A stretch of DNA of 64,000 nucleotides from Pseudocolwellia sp048296855. Its GTDB lineage: Bacteria; Pseudomonadota; Gammaproteobacteria; Enterobacterales; Alteromonadaceae. The notes below the pieces were generated by a model. The model had not been told where the DNA came from. It saw only the letters and a list, made by a program, of their open reading frames with translations, and made no database searches. Shown piece after piece: positions 35,969 to 45,292 of the stretch (position 1 is the stretch's first letter; each line of letters starts with the position of its first letter). The translations under genes were made by a program, and so were the position numbers. The DNA is taken from NCBI GenBank assembly GCA_048296855.1, contig CP182631.1, one strand, 5' to 3'.

Positions 35969-37207
35969 TTAATTAAACTGAAAAATTTTATCCCAATGTT
36001 GATCTAATACAATTTTTGACGAGTTTACATCAATAGCTTGATAAACGTTTTCTTGTGATAACACTAAACCTAATTTTTCTAATTTACTTAAAGCATCATC
36101 CACTTCAAAATCTAAAGTACATTGATATTTATTTTTAAACCAAGCTTCTATTTCGTGATCTAACGCTTGTTCTGTTAGTCCATTTGGATGCTTTAATAAA
36201 AAGGTGTAAGCGATAAGGGCTTCTTTAAAGTCTTCTTCTTCGGCTTCGTTCACTAAGGTATGAAATACACCAGCGTTATTATCTAAATTTTTGTAATATA
36301 AGTTATCAGCAAGGGCCTTCATAAATTTAATTTTTCGATTCTTAAACTTACTCCATTCTTTAAAGATAAAACTACCAAATACGCCTACACCTAAAGCTAG
36401 CGCGATAAGTTGTTTTTGGTTAATTTCTACCGACTGGTCACTCATGCCTATCCAAAAAGCGAAAAGTGTTGCCAGTAAAATGAGTGACGCACCTAATTTA
36501 GTAATTAATACCACAGCACCGCCAACAATAGCTGAAGCGCCAATAATAACTTTATCGATAGGACGCATACGTATTTCACTATTAGGAAATAGCATTTCTA
36601 AATCAGCTTTAGGTACATTTTGAAATAACTTGATCACAGTTGCACCCGCTTCAAAACCTACGGGTAATTGTTTATTGATAAAGTGTTCTTTGTCTTTAAA
36701 TTTTATATAAACAGCAACTCGGTCGTAATTGGTGAAAGTGAGTGACTTTTTCTTTAGCCCACAAAATTGGCGTAGCACTTCAGTTTTTTGAGATTCGCCA
36801 CGGCGATAAAACACAATTTCGTCAAAGTCGTCGAAAGCAACCTCAAGCCTTACTTTAAATAACGACTCTTCATTTAGCGCTGCTTGAATATCGGCTTCTG
36901 TTATTTTTTCAAAATTCGCGGCGTTTAATACTTTTTCAAAGTTGTTGGCAAAACTCTGTTGATGCTCAGCAATTTGACTATCAGATAAGGTAATAAGCTG
37001 GCGCGTATCTGCATTGGGATCGAATGGCGTATATGAACGTTTAAGGTTTTCAAGCAAGTCGTGGTATTGAAAATGTAACAAGCTCGATAATATTTGGCAT
37101 ACCTGTGTGAATGAATCAACATCGTAAGAAGTACTTTCAGTGATTTCACGCGTACATAAAGTAATAACATCTTGCTTAGTAAAAGGAATAAATCGTTCTG
37201 CAGTCAT
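35969..37207 (-). CDS. DUF3754 (TMEM143-like) membrane protein
   Basis: 412 residues. A soluble N-terminal part (RFIPFTKQDVITL, YTPFDPN, FDEIVFYRRGE) leads to MRPIDKVIIGASAIVGG and two adjacent membrane segments (about 225-275), then a cytoplasmic tail. This order is that of the DUF3754 family, related to mitochondrial TMEM143, of unknown function. ATG at 37207. It stands alone. Confidence 0.75.
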   Translation of the reverse strand: MTAERFIPFTKQDVITLCTREITESTSYDVDSFTQVCQILSSLLHFQYHDLLENLKRSYTPFDPNADTRQLITLSDSQIAEHQQSFANNFEKVLNAANFEKITEADIQAALNEESLFKVRLEVAFDDFDEIVFYRRGESQKTEVLRQFCGLKKKSLTFTNYDRVAVYIKFKDKEHFINKQLPVGFEAGATVIKLFQNVPKADLEMLFPNSEIRMRPIDKVIIGASAIVGGAVVLITKLGASLILLATLFAFWIGMSDQSVEINQKQLIALALGVGVFGSFIFKEWSKFKNRKIKFMKALADNLYYKNLDNNAGVFHTLVNEAEEEDFKEALIAYTFLLKHPNGLTEQALDHEIEAWFKNKYQCTLDFEVDDALSKLEKLGLVLSQENVYQAIDVNSSKIVLDQHWDKIFQFN

Positions 37208-37424
37208 AAGGTTTAAGTCGTGTTTTTTTCCATAGTACGGAGTTTACTTCTATTTTTAAACGTGTTTTTTCGTGATAAAGGGGAAATATCATCGGACTTA
37301 AAATGTTTTTATTTGTTTAGATATTATTAAAGTATTTTTTATTTTAACATTTTATTTACATTTGACGGATTTGCAGGCAAGTTGTTTACTGAATCTTCTT
37401 TATTACTAATAGGATAATAAAACC

Positions 37425-37586
37425 ATGAATAAATTAGTGCTAATTATACTTTCAATCTTACTTCCACCTTTAGCTGTTTTTTTAAATAACGGTGCAGGTA
37501 AGCATTTATTGATTAATATTTTACTATGTATATTTTTCTATATACCGGGGATATTGCATGCTTTGTGGTTAGTTACACGAAAGTAG
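37425..37586 (+). CDS. YqaE/Pmp3-family small membrane protein
   Basis: A 53-residue gene. It begins MNKLVLIILSILLPPLAVFL and ends in PGILHALWLVTRK: two hydrophobic helices with PPLAVFL and YIPGILHALW, the UPF0057/Pmp3 signature. Members are stress-induced membrane peptides affecting membrane potential or ion balance. AGGA lies upstream of the ATG. Flanked by empty DNA and a palindromic element. Confidence 0.88.
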   Translation: MNKLVLIILSILLPPLAVFLNNGAGKHLLINILLCIFFYIPGILHALWLVTRK

Positions 37587-37683
37587 ATAACTCTGTTTAT
37601 ACTGACTTAAAAGAAACACGTATAGTTGTTATTAATTTAGCAATATGTATGTGCTTTTTTGTTTTTAACCGTCTCTTAATAAT

Positions 37684-37878
37684 AATTAACCTGAGTTCGG
37701 CTTAATAAATGTTCTTCTAGCAGCTACTTTTACTAACTTCTGCGTTAAATTCACTTGCAATAGGCCAGCTATTGACGCGTAAATTTGCCTTGAATTAAGT
37801 AAAGCTAGAAGCGAACCGAGTTTTTAGTGAGTACTTTTCAAGGTGTTAACAATATCTTAAACCGAACTCAGGTTAATT
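37684..37878. repeat. MITE-like element with 17-bp perfect terminal inverted repeats
   Basis: AATTAACCTGAGTTCGG at 37684-37700 and its exact reverse complement at 37862-37878 bound about 195 bp of non-coding DNA. The arms extend with TTAA on each inner side. The interior holds AATAGGCCAGCTATT-type partial palindromes. No transposase. It looks like a mobilised non-autonomous element. Confidence 0.75.
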
Positions 37879-37967
37879 AATTTTTTGAAAGGGTAAGTAA
37901 ATACATGAATAATAGTTGATAATATAGCGACAATATCAACTTACATATTTCAATATTATAAAGCACT

Positions 37968-38735
37968 ATGGATTTAAATAAGCTACTCGCGAAAAAAAAT
38001 ACCACAGTACATCAGCAAAATGTTGATGGGCATATGCTAACGGTTAAAGAAACCGCAGAATACCGTTGGTTTGAATATGGCGGGCAAGCGGTGCAATCGT
38101 TAATGAATTTGCAAAACCCTGAAGAACTTGTTTTACCTATTCCTCAATCTATGTTGCTGTTTCTTTTATGGAAAAAAGCCCCATTAAAAGTACTTAACTT
38201 AGGCCTAGGTGGAGCGGCGTTTGAGCGTACATTGGCAACGATTCCTAGTGTGTTACTAACATCTATTGAAGTATCGAAACCTGTTCTTGATATTGCAAAA
38301 AAGTATTTTAAACTACCGCAAAAAGTACACGCACAATGCCAAAGTGCAGAACAGTTTATTGCTAATACACAAGCTAAATATGATGTTGTTTTGTGTGACA
38401 TGTTTGTTGAAGAAAAAAGCCCGAGCTTTTTGTTTAACGAAGCGTTTTATCAGCGCTTAAAAACGATAACGTTAGATAAAAGTGTGGTGCTATTAAACAT
38501 GTATGTAGAAACCGATGAGCAGTTATTGCTTGCCTTACACGAAATTAAAAAACATTTCCCTTACATTGCTTTGATTGATTTTGATGGGTATAAGAACGTT
38601 GTTGTTGTATGTAGTTTAAATATAATCCCTCCTCGAGAGGAGCTATTAAAGCGCTTCGTTCAATTTAATAAAATTAATTTAAGTGAGTTAAAACAGATCA
38701 TTCCTAGAATTCGTTATATACCTTATAAAGCTTAA
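37968..38735 (+). CDS. Spermidine-synthase-like methyltransferase-fold protein
   Basis: 255 residues with the AdoMet/aminopropyltransferase fold: LNLGLGGAAFERTL (motif I), SIEVSKPVLDIAKKYF (acidic binder), YDVVLCDMFVEE (motif IV). It lacks the full N-terminal beta domain and substrate residues of a true spermidine synthase; it belongs to the diffuse spermine/spermidine synthase-like family. Methyl or aminopropyl transfer to an unknown acceptor. No convincing ribosome site. Convergent with the gene at 38747. Confidence 0.75.
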   Translation: MDLNKLLAKKNTTVHQQNVDGHMLTVKETAEYRWFEYGGQAVQSLMNLQNPEELVLPIPQSMLLFLLWKKAPLKVLNLGLGGAAFERTLATIPSVLLTSIEVSKPVLDIAKKYFKLPQKVHAQCQSAEQFIANTQAKYDVVLCDMFVEEKSPSFLFNEAFYQRLKTITLDKSVVLLNMYVETDEQLLLALHEIKKHFPYIALIDFDGYKNVVVVCSLNIIPPREELLKRFVQFNKINLSELKQIIPRIRYIPYKA

Positions 38736-38746
38736 CTTTCGCCGTA

Positions 38747-39250
38747 TTAACTTTGTGGCAGATCACTAAAATTTGCCAGTAAAAACAACGCTGAGCTATT
38801 ACTTACACAACACCTTAAAAATTTAGGTAAGTAATTCGCTTGAGCGATTAATTTTTCTGCTTCTGGACTGGTTGAACTAATTAGGTTGATTAAATGTTTA
38901 GGTACAGCAATACGAGTAGCAAGCAACATTCTATAGCCATGGCGTTGATGGTAAATATCTTCTAAAAAGAACATATCGTAGTAAATACCGGTTCGAGCCA
39001 CTCTGTCGGGTGTTAATATGTATTCAGCTAATGCGATTGCAACAAAGGTAAATTTGGTTTTTTTATCTAGAGTAGGATTTAAAGAAATAACGGGTTTATC
39101 TTCCTCTCCTTCTAAATGTATTTCACATAAGTTTTTTAACTTTGGGCGAATGGCAATATTTACACCTAAAGCTTCACAAAAGGCTTTAATGTCAATGTGA
39201 TCTTCTCGGGTACAACTTTCTATTAATTTTTCAACAAGGGATGGAAGCAT
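38747..39250 (-). CDS. Degenerate ImmA/IrrE-like protein
   Basis: 167 residues without signal or membrane segments. ALGVNIAIRPKL, then CEIHLEGEEDKPVISLNPTL and KTKFTFVAIALAEYILTP follow the ImmA/IrrE layout, in which the last part is normally FTLAHELGHYLL. Here the HExxH zinc motif reads IALAE, so protease activity is not expected. It might be a structural or regulatory remnant. The assignment rests on pattern only. Confidence 0.5.
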   Translation of the reverse strand: MLPSLVEKLIESCTREDHIDIKAFCEALGVNIAIRPKLKNLCEIHLEGEEDKPVISLNPTLDKKTKFTFVAIALAEYILTPDRVARTGIYYDMFFLEDIYHQRHGYRMLLATRIAVPKHLINLISSTSPEAEKLIAQANYLPKFLRCCVSNSSALFLLANFSDLPQS

Positions 39251-39443
39251 AAAGTTATAAGTACATTTATCTTGAATGGTAGGTGTATATTTAATTGATT
39301 ATAACGGAAATTTTTATTTCATCTACTTATCTCAATAATAGAATGGATATCATATGTTAAAAGCACATAAATTTATTGTGACTTGTTATATTAGTTTTTT
39401 CTAATATAATGAGTTCAACCCCATAAAATTGAAAGAGTAGATC

Positions 39444-39791
39444 ATGTTAAAATCAATCCCTTTATTAGTTGATACCATAAAAGAAAGTGTTACCACAATA
39501 ACAGCCAGTGCTGCTTTTAATGAAAGCAAAACCAATAATGGCATTGTTATTGATGTGCGAGAACCAGCTGAAATAATAGAAAGTGTTGTGCCAGGTGCTG
39601 TAAATATTCCAAGAGGGGTATTAGAAATGAAAATATTGCAGCTTTATCCTGATGCAACTCAACCTATCTATATTCATTGTGCTTCAGGTGTTAGAGCTTT
39701 ATTTGCCGCTGAACAGTTACAGCGCTTAGGCTATGAAAATGTAAAAGCGATTTCTTGTACCATTACTGATATTCAAAAAGCCTGTATTTAA
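39444..39791 (+). CDS. Rhodanese-like sulfurtransferase
   Basis: 115-residue single rhodanese domain with active-site loop CASGVRA and IDVREPAEI at the start, GAVNIPRGVL in the middle. It transfers sulfane sulfur to a thiol or cyanide, usually as part of sulfur trafficking. A ribosome site (AAAGAG) lies upstream. Located beside a metal-efflux operon, but no direct link shown. Confidence 0.9.
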   Translation: MLKSIPLLVDTIKESVTTITASAAFNESKTNNGIVIDVREPAEIIESVVPGAVNIPRGVLEMKILQLYPDATQPIYIHCASGVRALFAAEQLQRLGYENVKAISCTITDIQKACI

Positions 39792-39843
39792 TACCTCTTC
39801 TTATTCTCTATGTTGTAAATTTTGTTGTGAGTAAAAAAAACAT

Positions 39844-39875
39844 TTGACCTTGGAGTAAAGACTAAGGTGTACAGT
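39844..39875 (+). promoter_or_regulatory. MerR-type promoter with 20-bp spacer and dyad operator
   Basis: TTGACC (-35, 39844-39849) and TACAGT (-10, 39870-39875) are separated by 20 bp rather than 17, the hallmark of MerR-family targets. The spacer holds CCTTGGAGT / ACTAAGG, an imperfect dyad like ZntR or CueR sites. It lies 69 bp before the MerR-like gene, so the regulator and permease are likely autoregulated and metal-induced. Confidence 0.75.
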
Positions 39876-39944
39876 AGGTGTATTATCAACAAATAGTGCC
39901 CTGAGTTTATATTGAATTTTGGGCTGAGACATAGGCGAGTAATT

Positions 39945-40361
39945 ATGTATCAAATAGGTGAGTTAGCAAAAAAACTGTCTGTAACAACAGATACATTAAG
40001 ATATTATGAAAAGCATGGGCTGCTTTCACCGTGTTCTCGATCTGATACGGGCTATCGTTTATATAACGACGGTAACTTACGTAGTTTACAATTTATTATT
40101 AGCGCGAAAAAATGTGGCTTTACGTTAAATGATATTCAAGATCTTTTGTCTATTCAGGTAGATAAAAGTAGCCATAGTTGCCATGAGGTTAAGTCGTTTA
40201 CTGAACACAAACTACAACAGGTTGAAGATAAAATAAGTGAGCTGGTTGCTATTCAATCTTCATTGAAAAAATTGGTTGAAGCTTGTTGCGGCGGTAACGA
40301 AAGTGCAGCACATTGCTCAATACTTTCTACCTTGGAGGATGATAATGGAATTACTCACTAA
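39945..40361 (+). CDS. MerR-family metal-responsive activator, ZntR-like
   Basis: 138 residues starting MYQIGELAKKL (upstream in-frame start less likely). Winged helix-turn-helix TTDTLRYYEKHGLLSP, dimerisation helix, and a C-terminal metal loop ACCGGNESAAHC that parallels the ZntR loop CCGTAHSSVYC, so zinc, cadmium or lead is the likely signal. It controls itself and the overlapping permease via the long-spacer promoter upstream. Its last 17 bp overlap the permease. Confidence 0.85.
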   Translation: MYQIGELAKKLSVTTDTLRYYEKHGLLSPCSRSDTGYRLYNDGNLRSLQFIISAKKCGFTLNDIQDLLSIQVDKSSHSCHEVKSFTEHKLQQVEDKISELVAIQSSLKKLVEACCGGNESAAHCSILSTLEDDNGITH

Positions 40362-41484
40362 TTTTGGTCAATTATTTTTAATATCAGCGCCTTGGTTGCT
40401 ATTAGGTTTATTTATTGCCGGTTTAATTAATGTGTATTTACCTAAAGATTTTTTACTTAAACATTTAGGTGAAGAAGGCTTTTTAACAACCGTTAAAGCC
40501 GCTTTAATAGGTGCACCAATGCCATTGTGTTCTTGTGGCGTTATACCTGCGGCATTGGGATTAAGACGAGCCGGAGCGTCAAAAAGTGCGACTACGGCTT
40601 TTTTAGTTTCTACTCCTGAAACGGGCGTTGATTCTATATCCGTATCTTATGTGTTACTGGGCCCGTTTATGGCGATTATTCGTCCTATTGCTGCCATATG
40701 TAGTGCTATTGTTGCGGGTGTCTTGGTCGGTAGTGAAAAAATAATACCTGCTGAGCATAAAGATAGTAGCGGGACAACTGAAAGCACTTCTTGTTGTAGT
40801 AGTTCAAAGCCAGAACCTGTAGCACAATCTTGCTGTAGCAAAGAAATACCTGAACCTGTGAAAAAATCGTGTTGTGCTAAATCAGACATACCTTATCACA
40901 CAGGTAAAAGTCATTGGAACAAGTTTAGCCAAGCGGTTGTTTACAGCAGTACGACTTTATTAGCCGATACGGCAAAATGGTTGATGGTTGGGTTATTTTT
41001 TGCGGCCTTGGTACAAACTTATATACCTGCTGATTTCTTTCTACAGTGGGGTAGTGGCATATTAGCTATGGTAGTAGTTATTTTAGTGAGTATTCCTATG
41101 TATATTTGCGCTACTGCCTCTACACCTATTGCTGCAGGGTTACTGTTGTCGGGAGTATCGCCCGGAGCTGTATTAGTATTTATGCTAGCAGGGCCGGCAA
41201 CAAATATTGCTACCTTAGGCATAGTGGCAAATGAACTCGGTAGAAGAGCTGTTGTGGCTTATTTAGTTGGCGTTGTTGGTGTTGCGGTACTGTTTGGTTT
41301 ATTAACCGATTATTTAGTTGAGCATTACCATATTCAAGTGGCTCCTATGTTGGGTGAACATCATGAAGTATTACCACTGTGGTTAACTTACTTAACGTCT
41401 ATAATATTAGCCGTACTCTTATTACGTTTAGTGTTTGTTTATATCAGTGGTTTTAAAGCTAAAGCCGCCCATGTTCATGGTTGA
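40345..41484 (+). CDS. SO_0444-type Cu/Zn efflux permease
   Basis: 379 residues, about eight membrane spans in two halves. Seen are MPLCSCGVIPAALGLRRAG in the first half and a central cytoplasmic loop with three CC pairs (STSCCSSS, SCCSKE, SCCAKS), probable metal-binding sites. UPF0718/DUF318 family; SO_0444-type members export Cu/Zn. Start ATG 40345 has a strong GGAGG. It shares a transcript with the ZntR-like gene, which overlaps it. Convergent 10-bp overlap with the next gene. Confidence 0.85.
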   Translation: MELLTNFGQLFLISAPWLLLGLFIAGLINVYLPKDFLLKHLGEEGFLTTVKAALIGAPMPLCSCGVIPAALGLRRAGASKSATTAFLVSTPETGVDSISVSYVLLGPFMAIIRPIAAICSAIVAGVLVGSEKIIPAEHKDSSGTTESTSCCSSSKPEPVAQSCCSKEIPEPVKKSCCAKSDIPYHTGKSHWNKFSQAVVYSSTTLLADTAKWLMVGLFFAALVQTYIPADFFLQWGSGILAMVVVILVSIPMYICATASTPIAAGLLLSGVSPGAVLVFMLAGPATNIATLGIVANELGRRAVVAYLVGVVGVAVLFGLLTDYLVEHYHIQVAPMLGEHHEVLPLWLTYLTSIILAVLLLRLVFVYISGFKAKAAHVHG

Positions 41485-42455
41485 TTAATAACGGCTAAAG
41501 GTGGCAGTTTCCACTCTTCTAAAATGCCGTCGCTAGTACTACTTAGCACGGTATTTTCTTTAAAGGCGACACTTAAAACTGAAGCGCGTTTTTTAAGGTG
41601 AGTTGTTTGCCATTGTGCGATTAGTTTTCCGTCAGCTATACGCCAAAGTTGAAGGGTTTGTTTAGGTGAGGCAGTAAGTAATAAGGTTTTGTCTGCGGAA
41701 ATTTCAGCGTCGTAAATTACCTTAAAGCGTTCGATTGAATCTAGCTCAGAGATAAGTTCACCCGTTTTTAAATTCCATATATTTTTGTCTTTAATCCCAT
41801 CAATTGAAAAACCTACGCTGTTATCTGCACTGATTGCAACATGATTAACACGCGACATATGATTAAAAGTATGAATAGTTTCGCCTGTTAATGTACTCCA
41901 AAATTTAGCCGTTTTGTCGCTTGCTCCAGTAAAAGCCACCATGCCATCGTCAGAAATACTCACCGAATTAATATCAAGTTTATGTTTTTGATAAGTTGCC
42001 ATTGCTTTAGTAAATGGATTAATTACGCTCACTTTTCCGCTTCTAAAGCCTAATAAAATAACATCAGAATTTTTAGATAAGGCTATGTCGTTAATGATGT
42101 GATCTTGCAGTGACCATTCACCCACTAATACACCAGTTCGTAATGAATACAAACGAACAGACACGCGATTAGAGGTAATAAAGTATTGATTGCTTTTAGC
42201 AATTTTTACTATTTCTATGTAGTCTTTTGCTTTGCCGACTAAGCAATTTAATTGCAGTTTTCGAGTAAGGTTATTCCATAAACATACGTGCTTATCGTCG
42301 GCAATAAGTGTGTATTTACCATCATAAGAAATATCAGACGTTTCAACTAATGTATCAGTTTGAGGCGTTGATGATAATGCCTCCGAAGTGTAAGTATCAG
42401 AGGCACCACAGCTTGCTAGTAGTAATAAGAATAAATAAACACTTGGTTGTTTCAT
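41475..42455 (-). CDS. WD40-repeat lipoprotein
   Basis: 326 residues: lipoprotein signal with lipobox LLASC, then about six WD40-like blades (ISDDGMVAFTGASDKTAKFWST, IHTFNHMSRVNHVAISAD, AEISADKTLLLTASPKQTLQLWRI). It probably forms a beta-propeller binding platform in the periplasm. Lies downstream of the PCu(A)C gene on the same strand (gap 11 bp), probably co-transcribed. Function unknown. Confidence 0.8.
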   Translation of the reverse strand: MKQPSVYLFLLLLASCGASDTYTSEALSSTPQTDTLVETSDISYDGKYTLIADDKHVCLWNNLTRKLQLNCLVGKAKDYIEIVKIAKSNQYFITSNRVSVRLYSLRTGVLVGEWSLQDHIINDIALSKNSDVILLGFRSGKVSVINPFTKAMATYQKHKLDINSVSISDDGMVAFTGASDKTAKFWSTLTGETIHTFNHMSRVNHVAISADNSVGFSIDGIKDKNIWNLKTGELISELDSIERFKVIYDAEISADKTLLLTASPKQTLQLWRIADGKLIAQWQTTHLKKRASVLSVAFKENTVLSSTSDGILEEWKLPPLAVINQP

Positions 42456-42466
42456 GCCGCTGTATT

Positions 42467-42949
42467 CTATTTTTTAAGCACCGGAAAATTAACATGTACA
42501 ATACCTGCTCTTTCAAATTCAAAATGAATTGTAACCGTTTCATTTTCGACTAAAGGCTTTTTGATACCCATTAACATTAAATGATAGCCACCAGGTTGTA
42601 GTATCAATTTTCCATTGGGTGGAATCGTTGTATTGTCGGCTTCTAGCATTTTTAAAAGGCCGTCCACCTCTTTAGTTTGATGCACAGATACACCATTTAT
42701 AGTCGGGCTCCATACACTTAATAGCTTATCTGCTACCGTGCTTGAATTGTTAATTTCAACATACCCAGCGGTGCTCATTACGGTAGGAGGAAGTAGTCTT
42801 ATCCAAGGTTTGGTAAACGTAATATGATCATTGTTGGGGTTATTTTCGGCGTGTGAATATGAACTAATAATGGTCAGTAAAAAAAACAATACAATTGTAC
42901 TTATGTGAAATAAAAGCGGTTTAGTCTTGCGTTTGTATGTACCAAACAT
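42467..42949 (-). CDS. PCu(A)C-type periplasmic copper chaperone
   Basis: 160 residues with a signal peptide (HISTIVLFFLLTIISSYSHA). Core PCu(A)C motif: VSVHQ, then KMLEADN, then YHLMLMGI, matching the H...M...HxM Cu(I)-binding pattern. PCu(A)C delivers copper, commonly to the CuA site of cytochrome c oxidase. It sits in a four-gene leftward unit (chemoreceptor, DUF6436-like, PCuAC, WD40). A cox operon lies about 17 kb away in the window, so a role there is plausible. Confidence 0.88.
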   Translation of the reverse strand: MFGTYKRKTKPLLFHISTIVLFFLLTIISSYSHAENNPNNDHITFTKPWIRLLPPTVMSTAGYVEINNSSTVADKLLSVWSPTINGVSVHQTKEVDGLLKMLEADNTTIPPNGKLILQPGGYHLMLMGIKKPLVENETVTIHFEFERAGIVHVNFPVLKK

Positions 42950-42975
42950 TTGAATACCTTATGACTGAATAAATT

Positions 42976-43530
42976 TTATAGTGTGTTGCAATAACAGCCT
43001 TCAGAGTTTGCCATTATCAGTTGAGCATTAAAACCTTTTTTATAATTTGATAATACTAAATCAATTATACCCTCACCTTTCCCACAAGCTAAACCTTCAG
43101 AGTAGGGGCCAAAATAAATAAGTTCGCTGTTATGATCTAATGCTAATACGGAAGGCGTTGAAGGGATAATACCGTTAAAGCGAGTCGGCAAAGTTATATT
43201 GATTACGGTCATATTATTGTTAATTGCATTGCGTTTTACATCAGCTAAATGCTCTCTGCTAATACGATTACAACGACAACCCTCATCAATAATATTGATG
43301 AGGGTATTTGGTAAATATTTTGGTAAATTTAGTTCCTCCAAAATATTTTTAACTAACATGCGTTGAGTTAAATTAGCGAGTTTCTCTTGAGGATCAAATA
43401 GCGTTAGGCGATCGCGAATGAAATAGCTTGCAGTAAAAATGGTAAATATTAACCAAATACAAATAACACCATAATGATACTTAGTGGCTTTAGCATTATG
43501 TGTTATTGAGTTATTTAAAGTTGGCAACAC
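42976..43530 (-). CDS. Membrane-anchored thioredoxin-like protein (DUF6436-like)
   Basis: 184 residues with one N-terminal membrane helix (about 22-40) and a periplasmic part. The Cys set GCRCN and, at the C-terminus, ANSEGCYCN, with TPSVLALD between, resembles DUF6436, a thioredoxin-like fold. Cys pairs may bind metal or do redox work. The 20-bp overlap with the preceding chemoreceptor gene and close spacing to PCuAC suggest a shared transcript. Not firmly identified. Confidence 0.6.
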   Translation of the reverse strand: MLPTLNNSITHNAKATKYHYGVICIWLIFTIFTASYFIRDRLTLFDPQEKLANLTQRMLVKNILEELNLPKYLPNTLINIIDEGCRCNRISREHLADVKRNAINNNMTVINITLPTRFNGIIPSTPSVLALDHNSELIYFGPYSEGLACGKGEGIIDLVLSNYKKGFNAQLIMANSEGCYCNTL

Positions 43531-44977
43531 TCACACCCATTGCTGCTGCTGAGTCATTAATTTTTTCCGCCTCGTTAGCTAATACTATTACCTTTTCCGA
43601 ATCTTGATGGCCCATTGCATTTAAGTTTTCTGTACTTTGAGCAATACTATTTGTAGTGGCTGATTGTTCTTCTACCGATGCGGCTAAATTAATTGCAATA
43701 TTACTAGAGTCAGAGACGAGGCTAGATGCTTGATTAATTATTTCACTTACTTCTTGAGTTCGCGCAATAATAATATTAATTGCACTAATACTCATATCCA
43801 TAGAGTCTGTAGAGCGTTTTGAATAAGATGATAGTTTATTAACAGTATCAGCTATTTTATCTGTACTTTCTTTAGTTCTATTGGCTAAAGCTCGCACTTC
43901 ATCAGCAACAACAGCAAACCCTCGCCCTTGCTCACCAGCCCTAGCTGCTTCAATGGCTGCGTTTAATGCTAATAAATTGGTTTGTTCTGCAATGCTAGTT
44001 ATTTCAGATAACACAGTAGCTATATCAGCACTAGAATTGACTAATTCACTAATTTCCTCGTTCGTTTTTTGTAATGAAGATGTTAGCTCTGAATTATTAA
44101 TATTTACTTCACAGATTTGTTTATTCGCATCTAGTGTAAGAGTGTTTGCTTCTTGCATCTGTTGACTCAGTTGAGAGGCGTCTTGTGCAATTGATGCCAC
44201 TGTTATTGACATTTCTTCAGCGGAAGTTGCAATAATTTCAGTTTCGACTTGGCGTTGTTTTATTGAATGATGTAATTCATTTTTAGCATCATTTAAAGCA
44301 TAAGCATTTTTTTCGAGATCATTTGATATGTTTTTGACTTGGATGACCATAGAACTAAAAAGTGAGAGTAGTTTGTTAAAGTTAGCTAAAATCGCATTTG
44401 ATTTTGCTTCTGCGCGAACATGTACGTCAATCGATTCAGGGTTATGAGTTATTATTTCAGAAACGTATGATAATTGTTTACCCACATAACTTTCGTCGTA
44501 CATTAATTTTGCAACATAGCCTGCAATAAACGCTTCAATGACTGCATAAACGGCATGAATTAATACCGTACTGAACATAAGCCTATCTTGATCAAATATA
44601 TAAACGCCGTAATTTTCTGTTTGTAAAAAATAGAAAGATAGGTGGTGCACAGCCACCAAACCCACTGCAGAAATAAATACGGTCCAATTACTAAATACAA
44701 TGAGAAAGGCCATAAGTATAAATATTTCAAAGTGAATTTCTATTAGGCCACTTAATTGATGTATATGTAAGCAAGCAAATATCATGGTTGCTAATGCTGC
44801 GGTATGTTGAGTTAAAGATGAATTTGGGAGTTTTTTAAACATCCATATTGGTATTAATAGGCTAGGGAGACCAATAACAAAGGCTTCAGCGAATGTCTCG
44901 TTAATAGAAGCAAGTGCTAGTGACTCAATAAATAAAACGATTAAGAGGTAAGTGAATAATTGAGTTACTTTTGACAT
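43511..44977 (-). CDS. Membrane chemoreceptor with integral-membrane sensor
   Basis: 488 residues. The first 185 residues have about six membrane spans with conserved His (CLHIHQ, EIHFEIF, VAVHHLSFY) instead of a periplasmic sensor domain. Then a signalling domain with SIAEQTNLLALNAAIEAARAG and GRGFAVVADEVRALA. Clustered His suggest the sensor could bind a metal, haem or another cofactor; inference only. It is the first gene of the leftward unit that ends in copper-chaperone and WD40 genes, an unusual pairing. Confidence 0.88.
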   Translation of the reverse strand: MSKVTQLFTYLLIVLFIESLALASINETFAEAFVIGLPSLLIPIWMFKKLPNSSLTQHTAALATMIFACLHIHQLSGLIEIHFEIFILMAFLIVFSNWTVFISAVGLVAVHHLSFYFLQTENYGVYIFDQDRLMFSTVLIHAVYAVIEAFIAGYVAKLMYDESYVGKQLSYVSEIITHNPESIDVHVRAEAKSNAILANFNKLLSLFSSMVIQVKNISNDLEKNAYALNDAKNELHHSIKQRQVETEIIATSAEEMSITVASIAQDASQLSQQMQEANTLTLDANKQICEVNINNSELTSSLQKTNEEISELVNSSADIATVLSEITSIAEQTNLLALNAAIEAARAGEQGRGFAVVADEVRALANRTKESTDKIADTVNKLSSYSKRSTDSMDMSISAINIIIARTQEVSEIINQASSLVSDSSNIAINLAASVEEQSATTNSIAQSTENLNAMGHQDSEKVIVLANEAEKINDSAAAMGVSVANFK

Positions 44978-45292
44978 TTTATAGTGATCCTAATAAGAGA
45001 AGTAAAGCGCATAGAAAATATTGTTAAACGATTAATTTTATGATGACAGTAGAGTCGGCTTTTTTTAGTTAAACTTTAATAAATATAAGTAAAGTTTTTA
45101 ATTGTGAAGACATAAGAGACTTATAAGTAAAATGTTGTTGTTAGTACGAGCAATGCCCCCGTAGTATAGCTTTTTTCTAAATTAAACCTTATTTTTGTAT
45201 TGTAATATTTTGTAATCTCAAGTGTTATTTATATATAAATTAATAATTTTATGGTTAAGTGGTGTGTGATTGAAATAAATATGAGATGGGTT

